Shown: piece after piece, positions 49,368 through 59,311 of the stretch
Numbering within the stretch: the stretch's first letter is position 1
Layout: each line of letters begins with the position of its first letter
Source: Trema orientale
Taxonomy: Eukaryota > Streptophyta > Magnoliopsida > Rosales > Cannabaceae
Length of the DNA: 64,000 nucleotides
Assembly: GCA_002914845.1 (NCBI GenBank)
Contig: JXTC01000457.1
Coordinates: 125,145 to 189,144 of the forward strand
Direction: 5' to 3'
Program-made: the position numbers and the translations under genes
Notes under the pieces: model-generated
What the model was told of the DNA's origin: nothing
Database searches by the model: none
Seen by the model: the letters and a program-made list of their open reading frames with translations, nothing else

Positions 49368-49916
49368 GCTCGAGACCTCCATATAGCTCGTGATATATTA
49401 TACGTTCTCTGAGTGGCTCAGTATACAATTCACGGTCTTGTCAGGCAATATAATATACACAGAGATCCTAACCATATGATTATCTGTTTCATGTTATATA
49501 CACTTTGCATTTGCATATGTTACTTACTGAGTTTTATAGTCACAAAAATTCTTACATTGCAGAGGGTATTGATGACATTTGAGTTTTGAGGAGGAGCGCC
49601 GATTTTCTGACCGTGGCTTGTGTATACGAGCATTTTGACGCTGTGGTCTCCTGACTGAGAATTTTGTATCTGTTTTGAGTGTGTGTACATTATGTATATT
49701 TTTTTTTTTTGAGAGGTCCACTTTGTGAGTATGTATATATGTATACATTAGACTATGTATAATTATAAGTGGAATTTTTTTTTTCTTCCAGAAAGTTTAA
49801 AAAGTTTTAAATTTTTACTTTACTATCAGTTCTAAGTTGAGTAGCGTCTCCCGATTTCACTAAATATTTAGACAAATATCCTTATGTATGTGTGTGGTAT
49901 CGGGGGATGTTACAGT

Positions 49917-49928
49917 TGGTAACAGAGC
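49917..49928 (+). other. Primer-binding site of the gypsy element
   Basis: TGGTAACAGAGC, 2 bp after the 5' LTR end; one change from the usual initiator-Met-tRNA site. Confidence 0.8.
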
Positions 49929-50091
49929 TTATATTTTAAAATGATTCTGACGACGGCTTATATACACATGTTGGGAAGGAAAAGAAGCCTCACTTCTCTG
50001 TAAGTGTTTGATATACATTTTAATATTTGTTATAATTTTTTTATTTGTATTCGTATTCTGGTGATGATTATTAGTAGTTATAATTGGAGTG

Positions 50092-51176
50092 ATGGATTCT
50101 GGAACAGGATATCAGTATGGTGACTACTCAGGGTCAAGATAATTTCGACAGGAGTGCATCTTCTTCATAGGCTGGTAATCAGGTTGAACAGCTAGCTTCT
50201 TTAATACAAAACATATTAGAGTAGTGTATGAGATAAGAAAATCAAGCTAATCCTCTACCTCTGCCACTTCAACAGAGGCAAGATACTAGTGAAAGTGCTG
50301 GAGAAAGATTCAGAAAACTCTAGCCTCCGACTTTTGATAGTGGGGTTGATCCAATACAAGCTTAGCAGTGGATTAGGACCACTGAGCGTATGCTGGCTTA
50401 TGTCAAGGTTCGTGACGTTGATAAGGTTCCTTATGCTAGTTTTATGCTGAGACATCATGCCAAATACTAGTAGGATACTATGAGCATTATTCATGATGTC
50501 ACTACTATGACCTGGGAGAGGTTTAGAGAGTTTGTTTTATGGGAAATACTTTATTGATGCAATGAGAGCTAGCAGGAGTATTGAGTTTGCTAATCTGAAG
50601 CAAGAAGAGATATCTATTGTAGAGTATATCCACAAGTTTGATGAATTGTCATGTTATACATCTCATATGGTTACCACTAATGAGTTAAGGTAGATCAGTT
50701 TATGCAGGGCCTAAGGAAAACTATTGTCAGGGATTTGAAATCAGGTGGAATTCGAGGTGTACCATTTGCTCAAATAGCAGATAGGGCATTAGATGCTGAG
50801 CAAGCAGAGAAAGATATTTTGGATGAGGAAAAGGTTAGGAGAGAAAGACAAGTTAGAGAAATGCAAAGGGGTTTCAGACCTAATTTTCAGGGAAATAGAG
50901 GAAGACAAACTCAGATTCAACGTCCTCAGGATATGAGAAGGAAGGGAGCTCCAACTCAACAGACCAGATCTGATCAGGGTAAATGTCCCAGAACTGACCA
51001 GTGGACTACCACTACTACTATACCACCTTGCCCATCATGTGGGAAGAATCATTCTGGAGGGTGTCGTAAGGGTGTAGGATTATGCTACAAATATGGTAAA
51101 AGTGGTCATTTTTTTAAGAATTGCCCTGAAATAAAAAATGATCAATTAAGAATTGCCCTGAAATAAAAAATGATCA
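50092..51176 (+). pseudogene. Gypsy gag (broken)
   Basis: The likely start is ATG 50092. Recognisable parts with several stops are LQPPTFDSGVDPIQA, then WIRTTERMLAYVKVRDVDKV, then an open stretch 50702-51166 from MQGLRKTIVRDL to a zinc knuckle CYKYGKSGHFFKNC. The knuckle has Tyr where the second Cys should be, so zinc binding is lost. A 32-bp tandem duplication at 51116-51176 (AAGAATTGCCCTGAAATAAA repeated) ends the frame and shifts it relative to protease. Confidence 0.85.
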
Positions 51177-51204
51177 AAAGAAACATGGTGGGAGGCTGTA
51201 TGCT

Positions 51205-51543
51205 ATGGTTGAGACAGTTGTTAGAGACGAGACTGAGGTAGACCCATCTGTTATCACAGGTGAGATATTTATTTCTGGCATCATAGTTCATGCATTAATA
51301 GATTTAGGATCCACACATTCACATGCATCATTAATATTTGTGAGGGAATTGGGTTGTCCAATAAATCAAATAAGTACTCTATTTGGTACTACACTTCCTT
51401 CTGGAGAGGTTATGTATTCAGACAAAATTTTGAGAGCTTGTCCTATTGTAGTGGAGGACAGAGAATTATTTGCGGACTTGATTGTGCTTGATATGAATGA
51501 TTATGAGATTATTTTAGGTATGGATTGGCTATCGAAGTGTTGA
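51205..51543 (+). pseudogene. Gypsy aspartic protease region
   Basis: The frame from 51205 contains VHALIDLGSTHSHASLIFVR, the protease active-site region; the canonical D-S-G-A is D-L-G-S here. It ends with DYEIILGMDWLSKC, the conserved block before a stop. The catalytic Asp remains but the Ser is replaced. Confidence 0.85.
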
Positions 51544-51716
51544 GCTAAGATTGATTGAAAAAAGAAGATTGTGACATTTTATCCTCCAGATGCTGCTCAA
51601 TTTATACTTGTGGGTACTCAAAGAAAAGCAAAGTTTCCTTTGATATCAGCTATGAAAGCTCAGAAATTGTTAGAAAAAGGTTGTGCAGGATATTTGGCCA
51701 ATATTATTGATACTCT

Positions 51717-53131
51717 GTGGAGCAGAAACTGAAACCAGAAGATGTGTTGATTATGCAAGACTTCTTGGATGTGTTTCAAGAGGATTTGCCAGGTTTACCA
51801 CCTGTAAGAGAAGTTGATTTTGCCATTGATTTGGTACCAGGTGCTGCACCTATTTCTAAGGCACCCTATAGAATGGTCGTAGTAGAATTAAAGGAGCTAA
51901 AGATTCAGTTACAAGAATTGCTAGACAAAGAATTTGTACGTCCCAGTTTTTCATCGTGGGGTACGCCAGTTTTGTTTATGAAAAGGAAAGATGGCACTAT
52001 ATGATTGTGTATTGACTATAGAGAGATTAACAAAGTGACTATTAAAAATAAGTATCCCCTACCTCGCATCGATGATTTATTTGATCAGCTACAGAGTGCT
52101 TTTTGTTTTCAAAAATTGATTTGAGGTCTGGTTACCATTAGTTGAGAGTCAGGGAGAAAGATATTTCAAAGACTGCTTTTAGAACTCGGTATGGTCATTA
52201 TGAGTTTGTAGTCATGCCGTTTGGTCTAACCAATACTCTAGCAGTATTTATGGATTTAATGAACAGAATATTCAAGGAATTCCTAGACAAGTTCGTTATT
52301 GTGTTCATTGATATCATTTTGGTGTACTCACGATCCAGAGAAGAGCATAAGAAACATTTGAGAATCACTCTACAAATACTGAAAGAGAAATAGTTGTATC
52401 CTAAATTCAAGAAATGTGAATTTTGGTTAGAAAACGTGTCATTCTTTGGTCACGTTATTTCTCAGGATGGGATTTCTGTTGACTTGAACAAAGTTGAGGT
52501 AGTTAATAATTGGTCTAGACCTACCAATGTTACAGAGGTCAGAAGCTTTCTGGGTTTGGCTAGTTATTATAGAAGGTTCATTGAAGGATTCTCTAAGATA
52601 GCTATGCCACTTACACAGTTAACCAGGAAGAGTAACAAGTTTATATGGATTGACGAGTGTGAAAAGAGTTTTCAAGAATCGAAGTAGAGATTAATTTCAG
52701 CACCGGTCTTGACTATATCTTTAAGTACAGATGGGTTTATTATTTACAGTGATGCTTCAAAACAAGGTTTGCGGTGCGTCCTCATACAAAATGAAAAAGT
52801 TATTGCCTATGCTTCAAGACAGTTAAAGTATTATGAGCGTAACTATCCTACTCATGATTTAGAATTGGCAGCAGTAGTATTTGCATTAAAGATCTGGCGA
52901 CATTATCTATACGGGGTACATTGTGAAATCTTTACTGATCATAAAAGTTTAAAGTATCTGTTTAGTCAGAAGGAATTGAATATGAGACAACGACGTTGGC
53001 TGGAATTAATAAAAGATTATGACTGTGACATAAGTTATCATCCAGGAAAAGCCAATGTTGTAGTAGATGCATTCAGTAGGAAATCATTTGGTAGTCTGAC
53101 AACCTTGCATAGGTTAGAGAAACCTTTGTAG
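51717..53131 (+). pseudogene. Gypsy reverse transcriptase and RNase H (broken)
   Basis: RT blocks in order are [20 protein letters not shown], the [15 protein letters not shown] block, [39 protein letters not shown] and [13 protein letters not shown]. The last should hold the F-x-DD catalytic pair but reads D-I, so polymerisation would be abolished. The thumb region ([16 protein letters not shown]) and RNase H ([10 protein letters not shown], then [19 protein letters not shown] and [11 protein letters not shown]) follow up to [10 protein letters not shown]. Stops at 52004, 52393, 52687 and a frameshift near 52110 break it. Confidence 0.9.
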
Positions 53132-54616
53132 GAGGATTTATACAGATCCAGTATCGAGCTAATTACTGAGAAATTATCTGTTATAACATTACAGTCTACT
53201 TTATTAGACAGAATTAAATAAGGCTAGATTGAAGATCTTGAATTAATAGGATACAAAGAGACAATAGAGTCAGGAAAAAAGTCATATTTCATCATTTCTA
53301 CTAAAGGAGTTATCAGATTTCAGGATAGATTATGCGTACCAAATGATAGAAGTATCAAGGAAGAAATTCTTGTAGAAGCACACAATACTCCATATTCAAT
53401 CCATCCAGGTACTACTAAAATATACAATGATTTGAAGAGTCTTTACTGGTGGGCAAGAATGAAAAAGGACATTTTCAAGTTTGTGGAACGCTGCTTAACA
53501 TGTCAGCAGATTAAGGCTGAGCATAAGAGACCTGCAGGAGCACTACAACCACTTCAGTTACCTGAGTGAAAATGGGAGGAAATCGCTATGGATTTTGTAG
53601 TTGGGTTACCAAAGATAGTATCTCATCAGGATGCAGTTTGAGTTATAGTTGACAGACACACTAAGGTAGCTCATTTTATTCCGATTTCTATGACCCATGG
53701 ATAAACTTGCTGCATTATACATTAAGGAGATTGTTAGCCTTCATGGAATTCCAGTTTCCGTAATCTTAGATAGAGATACCAGATTTACTTCAAGATGCTG
53801 GGAGAGTGTACAACGAGCTTTAGGAACTAAATTGAAATTTAGTACTGCATTCTATCCTCAGACATATAGTCAGACTGAGAAAACTATTAAAATCTTAGAG
53901 GATATACTTAGAGCTTATATTATGGATTTCCAAGGTTCATGGAATCATTACTCACCACTGATTGAGTTCTTTTATAATAACAGCTTTCAAGCTATGATTG
54001 GTATTACACCTTATGAGATGTTGTATGGTAGAAAGTGCAAATCTTTAGTTCACTAAGATGAAGTTGGAGAGCGACATTATTTGGATCCTAATATTGTTAG
54101 AGATACAGCTAAAGCAATTGAGAAGATCAGAAAATGTATGATAGTAGCTTAGAGTAGGCAGAAGTTTTATGCAGATCCAGAACGTCGACCTTTACATTTT
54201 TCTGTTGGTGATAAAGTATTTCTTAAGGTTGCCCCTATGAAGGATGTAATGAGATTTGGAAAGAAAGAAAAATTGAGCCCGAAATTAATAGGTCCTCATG
54301 AGATCCTCGAGAAAGTAGGGAATGTCACTTATAAGCTTGCCCTATCCACAGAATTATCAGGTGTGCATAACGCCTTCCATGTTTCTATGCTAAGAAAGTA
54401 TGTATCAGATCCATCCCATGTCCTTAGCAAGGAGCCATTTGAACTGGATCCAAAATTAAGCTATGAAGAACGTCCTATTCAGATTTTGGACAGAAAGAAC
54501 TAAGAAACAAAAATATTCCTTCAGTGAAAGTCCTATGGCGAAATCACTCTGTAGAGGAGGCTACTTGGGAACGAGAAGACGAAATGAGAAGTCAACATCC
54601 AGAATTATTCGGTAAG
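53132..54616 (+). pseudogene. Gypsy integrase with C-terminal tail (broken)
   Basis: An H-H-C-C zinc region lies at about 53375-53510 (HNTPYSIHPGT, ERCLTCQQIK). The core has AMDFVVGLPK, then VIVDRHTKVAHFIPISMTHG, a frameshift, VSVILDRDTRFTSRCWES and FSTAFYPQTYSQTEKTIKIL. The three acidic catalytic positions are recognisable, though the last (Q-TE-T) is intact only within a shifted frame. The GKKEKLSPKLIGPHEILEKV block and a tail ending EEATWEREDEMRSQHPE follow. The tail is where chromoviruses carry a chromodomain; only the tail motif is visible. Confidence 0.88.
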
Positions 54617-54642
54617 CAAATTTCGAGGACGAAATTTTTATT

Positions 54643-54654
54643 AGGAGGGGAGGA
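54643..54654 (+). other. Polypurine tract of the gypsy element
   Basis: AGGAGGGGAGGA directly before the 3' LTR; the plus-strand priming site of LTR elements. Confidence 0.8.
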
Positions 54655-54655
54655 T

Positions 54656-57200
54656 TGTGATATCTCGAATTCCCAAACGACACCCAGTTCCTCACATAAT
54701 TAAAGAGCCAATAAAATAATTTCATAATTTTTTTTATATTAATGAATATATGGGAGTATAAATTTCGAGTACTTGTTTTAGTATATTGGTTAGTTTTATA
54801 ATCTTTCTTTGTGAAGTAATTTTGCAATGAGATGCTCGAGACATGCTCTTTGGTACTAATTGAAATGCATTAATTTTGCTACAATCACATTAATTATTTT
54901 TATAATACCACGTATAGTATAATTATATCTCAGTTTGCTTGTTATTTATATTTCAATTAGAAAATACCTCATTAGATAAGTTGTTTAAGTGCTTGTTTTT
55001 ATTTTTAGTCATATTATTGATTTTGCATGTTTGAAAATTCTTTAGTTAGTAACTAGTTTTTTTTATCCGTATATTTATTTATGCACGAACTCTTTTTAAT
55101 TATACATTATAATACAAATGAAAAATATGTGTATATATAGTAAAAAAAAATAATAATAAAAATAAAAACAATAACCGACTATGTTATGTCGGCAAAGTCC
55201 ATGGGCATCATATTATTTATAAGTTGTAGTTAGATATATTTTTTTCCCACCGATAGTCTCTTTTCTTTATCATTCCTTCCTCTTCAAGTCTATCACAATA
55301 GTATGTACTACAATTAGAAACTATAAACTAAATTGTATCGGTGCAAAAAAGGAATAGGAAAATTATCTTAACTCATTTCTAAGGTAAACTCCTAGTTGTA
55401 TCTACTTTCAAATAATGCTTTTTGTTTTTTTCATGAATTATGTGTAATTAATACTTAGTTTCTGATTATATGAGTGTATATTTGTATATATATGCTTATG
55501 AATTAGTGGGAGCAAGTTATATGTCTATGAGGAAGCTCTTTTTACCCCACAAATATAATTTTTTTGTTTTATTTTATTCTTTGAAATGATGAAACTTATT
55601 GGAACTTTGCTAGACTTGGTATTAGTAATTGTATTTAATTAGTTTACTTTTTATATACATACATATATATTGATATATGCATGTCGTGTAATCAAGTATA
55701 TGTGAAACTATTTTGGATCTTGGTGGAGCAAATATTAAGTACTGTACGGGTATTGTATTATTTTATAACTAGGATTCATTCATAGAAACTAGAGAACCTT
55801 TGTCCCATCATTTTTAATAATGAAAAGATAATGGTTTGTTTGTTTTATAAATGTTTATTTGTTTTAAGTGCTTTATTGGAATAAGCTGAAAAGTTCTATA
55901 ACCTTACACGGATGTGATATTGCTTGGATGTTTGGGAATTAAACTATTCCTAAGAATTAGTGTCTTCTATGTTTGTTTATAAAAAGAATTATTAATTTGA
56001 CTTTAGGTACGAAAAGATTTTTAACCATTTTCTGCCATTACTTTGTGTCTTGGTAATATATACGAATCCTTGAAATAATCTTCATATGTTGTACGAGAAT
56101 TTTGAGTTGGCAAAGTTTATTGATTAATTAATTGCTTGGTATCCTCTATTTTCTGTTAAGAAATATATCAGAAACTAATTATTTTCAAGTAAAGTTTAAA
56201 ACAAATTTTATAGTACCACATGCATAAAGATATTATTTGGATAATAATAGAAGCACGTCAATTGTACCAAGAGCGAAGAGCATTCCACATATGAAAAGAA
56301 AATTACCTAAAAGCTCAGAATCGAGGTAAGTAACGTCACACTTGCAATGTAAGAAATTCTTTATTTCTGTGAATCTGTGGAATTTTTGGATACGAAATTT
56401 GTGAATATATGTACATACGCATCTGTTATTCGGCTTTGCATGAGACATAAACACGTAGTGTATTTATATTGTCTGATGAGCATTGGTGAATAGGATGTGG
56501 CAGGTCAGCGCCTAAATATATGATATAGTTCCTTCGGGGACACTCTAGTTCCTTCGGGAACACTCTGGTCCTTTCGGGGACACTATGGTTCCTTTAGAAA
56601 CACTCTGACGGCGATATAGGGTGGACCTCTGCTGTACACAGAGGGGATTTTCTGGGGCTCGAGACCTACCTATAGCTCATGATATGTTATACATTCTCTG
56701 AGTGGCTCAGTATGCAATTCACGGTCTTGTCAAACAATACAATATACACAGGGGTCCTAGTCATATGATTATTTGTTTCATGTTATATACACTTTGTATT
56801 TGCATATATTACTTTCTAAGTTTTATACTCACAAAAATTCTTATATTGCAGAGGGTATTGATGACATTTGAGTTTTGAAGAAGAGCGCTTACTTTCTGAT
56901 CGTGGCTTGTGTATATGAGTATTTTGACGCTGTGGTTTCCTGACTGAAAATTTTGTATCTGTTTTGAGTGTGTGTACATTATATATATATTTTTTGAGAG
57001 GTTTACTTTATGATTATGTATATATGTATATATTAGACTGTGTGTAATTATGAGTGGAGTTTTTCTTTTTCTTGCAGAAAGTTTGAAAAATCTTAAATTT
57101 TTACTTTACTTTCAGTTCTAAGTTGAGTAGAGTCTCTCGATTTCACTAAATATTTAGACAAATATTCTTACGTATGTGTATGGTATTGGGGGATGTTATA
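54656..57200 (+). repeat. 3' LTR of the gypsy element
   Basis: 2545 bp, starting TGTGATATC and ending GGATGTTATA (CA decayed to TA). It is uninterrupted and so gives the pre-insertion sequence for the 5' copy. Confidence 0.92.
56527..56606 (+). repeat. Four 20-bp tandem repeats in gypsy 3' LTR
   Basis: Same repeat as at 45495-45574; units start at 56527, 56547, 56567 and 56587. Confidence 0.9.
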
Positions 57201-57205
57201 AATAT

Positions 57206-57849
57206 CTTGAGCCTCCAAGGGATGTCACAGGGGATGGTCCCTACATGTCTGTATGGACCAGCTCTAACTTTGCCACACGCGGTTCTCTTCCACCTTTAGA
57301 AAAGCTCACTCTTTTCTATTTGCCAAAGATACAGCTTTCACAGAGACTATGCTCAACTGACTTCAGCTTCGGTAGCTTTCCTTTTGACTTCCCTTCTTGC
57401 TCATATGCCCAAGTCTACAGTACTATAGACTTGAATTAACACTGGCATCTATAGCTGCTAGTGTATCTCTACAATTGGAAGTCATGAGCAATAACCATGG
57501 CTCTTATACTGACCTTCCATGAGCTATTAGAAAAGGTCACATTGTATCCATCATCATCAAGCTGTCCCATCGAGATAAGATTCCTTATAAGCCAGGTACA
57601 TGCCTTACTTTTTGGATTTTTCACACTAATCTGTTTGACATCTTCAAACAAATATCGCCCATACCAATAATTTCCAATAGTTCTCCATCAGCTAGATACA
57701 CCTTATCGAAATTACCAGAAATGTAATTCTTGATAATTTCTTGGTGTGCAGTGGTATAGAACGAGGCTCTTGAGTCTAAAACCCAAGAATCAATTGGACT
57801 ATCAACAGATAATAATAAAGCCTCTTGTACCTCCTCAGTCACAACGTTA
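57206..57849 (-). pseudogene. Copia protease, GAG-pre-integrase and integrase N-part
   Basis: Reading down from 57849 on the minus strand: DSPIDSWVLDSRASFYTTAH (protease site, D-S-R-A where D-S-G-A is usual), VYLADGELLEIIGMGDI, then CRDTLAAIDASVNSSL. In a new frame RLGHMSKKG follows, with CESCIFGK-like and LVHTDMWGP-like pieces spread over frames up to 57206. The sequence is cut there by the gypsy element and resumes at 43615. Stops and frameshifts are numerous. Confidence 0.82.
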
Positions 57850-58606
57850 GCATTGTGTGAGTTGTCTTACTTCTTTCGTGTTCTATAGTTCTTCTTTAGG
57901 TGGCTAGTCCTGCCACAGTTCTAGCACTTTAGTTTTCTTCCTAGTCTGGACTTGTCTCTACCATTTCTTGATTTGGACCTGCCGTGACCTCAGTTAGAAT
58001 TTCTCTTATTGTTTTTGCCCCTGTTCTCAAAATTTAAGGCAGAACTCGATGATGTTCCTTCACTGGAATCTAGTCTTCGTACTTCCTCAGCGAGAACTCG
58101 ATCTCTAACATTATTGAAATGCAACTTCCTTTTGCCAATAGAATTACTAACCACCACTCTCATAGGTTCCCAACTATTCGGTAAAGACGCCAAAAGTAAA
58201 AGAGCACGGATCTCATCATCAAAATTGATTTTAACAGACATCAATTGTGAGACGATCGTGTTAAACTCGTTGATATGTACTGCTACTGAAGCACTTTCTC
58301 CTATCTTTAAATTAAACAATTTCTTCATCAAATGAACTTTGTTGTTTGCCGACAGTTTCTCATACATATCTAACAGGATGCTAATCATCTCTACTGTGAT
58401 TTTCGCCTCCGCTACATTGTGAGCAAGATTCCTCGTTAACATCAATCAGATTACGCTTAACACCTATCGATCAAGGACTTTCCACTCGTCGTCCTCCATT
58501 TCTTTGGTTTCACCCCTGATAGAGGTTGATGTAATTTCTTACTATGCAGATAATCTCTAATCTGCAATCTCCTGAATGAGAAATCTGAACCGTCGAATTT
58601 GCTGAT
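57850..58606 (-). pseudogene. Copia gag (UBN2 type, broken)
   Basis: From about 58606 down: KFDGSDFSF, RRLQIRDYLHSKKLHQPLSG, EWKVLDR, then a long open part (58445-57990) with MYEKLSANNKVHLMKKLFNL, INEFNTIVSQLMSVKINFDD and LLLLASLPNSWEPM. The zinc knuckle CWNCGRTSHLKKNY has Tyr in place of the last Cys. This matches the gag of Tork/Tnt1-like copia elements. A stop near 57990 and others inactivate it. Confidence 0.85.
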
Positions 58607-58663
58607 ACCAGGTCATGATCCGTCTTCTCCAGCAATTGCTTCTTGCTGTTGACGTTTCGTACA

Positions 58664-58757
58664 AGTAAATAGTACTGTATACGTGAATAGTGCCTTATAC
58701 ATGAATAGAATAGTATATGTGAATAGTACTATACGTATGAACAATACTCCACCTGGT
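58664..58757 (-). repeat. Degenerate ~20-bp repeats in copia leader
   Basis: Plus-strand strings GTGAATAGTACT, GTGAATAGTGCC, ATGAATAGAATAG and GTGAATAGTACTATACG follow each other between the primer-binding site and gag. They form a short tandem array in the untranslated leader. Confidence 0.65.
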
Positions 58758-58769
58758 GCTCTGGTACCA
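58758..58769 (-). other. Primer-binding site of the copia element
   Basis: On the minus strand TGGTACCAGAGC, 2 bp after the 5' LTR end; one change from the usual initiator-Met-tRNA site. Confidence 0.8.
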
Positions 58770-58771
58770 GT

Positions 58772-59311
58772 TGTTAGGGAAATAACCTCCCTAATAGGCA
58801 GGAAAATTTCGAAATTGATAAATAAAGCTAAATAAGAAGACACACAATTTACGTAGTTTACCAATTTGGCTACGTTCACGGGACTACTGCAAATCTTTCA
58901 CTATAGGTAGAAAATTTATACTATGTTTATAACACTCACAACTCTTTACCCTGACCCCCAATTACACCCAAAAATTTTTCTCACAAAATTCTCTCAAAAG
59001 CTTTTTCTTAAGCTTTTACTGAAAGCTCTCTTTCTTTCACTCTCAGATTTGAGATAACTCTAATTTTTGTGGGGATGATTTTCTAAAGCAAAGGAGAGAT
59101 CTATTTATAGACTCAAAACCTACCTCTATACGCGGTTGGCAGCCATAATTGCTGACCATCTTTAGCTCCTCCATATTCTATAATTTCAGTGCCTAACAAA
59201 AAAAGACTGCCATATTTTTTTTGTCAAAAAGTGTGGCTGGGGTAGGTTGTAGCCGAAACATATCATCTTTGAATAATTGATAGTGGTGCCTACTGGCCAC
59301 CAACTTTGACA
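58772..59311 (-). repeat. 5' LTR of the nested-host copia element
   Basis: 540 bp, matching 40306-40893 apart from point changes and the two missing 24-bp units. Confidence 0.9.

Larger units (their letters stand above)
43621..49914 (+). repeat. 5' LTR of the gypsy element, interrupted
   Basis: It matches the 3' LTR from TATGATATCTCGAATTCC onward. It is split at 45629 by the insert 45630-49367. Without the insert and one copy of GCTCG it is 2551 bp, against 2545 bp for the 3' LTR. The TG start has become TA in this copy. Confidence 0.92.
43621..57200 (+). mobile_element. Ty3/gypsy element (+) nested in the copia integrase
   Basis: LTRs are 43621-49914 (interrupted) and 54656-57200. The target duplication AATAT lies at 43616-43620 and 57201-57205. 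Removing the element and one AATAT rejoins the copia integrase frame exactly. PBS TGGTAACAGAGC follows the 5' LTR, and the purine tract GGAGGGGAGGA precedes the 3' LTR. Domain order gag-protease-RT-RNase H-integrase is that of Ty3/gypsy. The C-terminal tail ending HSVEEATWEREDEMRSQHPE resembles Tekay/Del-type chromoviruses. Many stops and altered catalytic residues show it is inactive. Confidence 0.93.
40306..59311 (-). mobile_element. Ty1/copia element (-), split by a nested gypsy element
   Basis: LTRs lie at 58772-59311 (5') and 40306-40893 (3'). In element orientation they start TGTCAAAG and end CCCTAACA. PBS TGGTACCAGAGC and gag come first, then protease, integrase, RT and RNase H, down to a purine tract (CAGTGGGAGAT) at 40894-40904. 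Flanking 5-mers CTAGT (40301-40305) and CTAAT (59312-59316) are a probable target duplication with one change. Without the 13.6-kb gypsy insert the element is about 5.4 kb, normal for copia. The gag has a UBN2-type layout. It carries stops, frameshifts and an internal inversion, so it is dead. Confidence 0.92.

Noticed and set aside
49915-54655. Endogenous pararetrovirus (caulimovirus) insertion
   Set aside because: Integrase, LTRs and target duplication are present and no movement-protein region is seen; it is a Ty3/gypsy retrotransposon.
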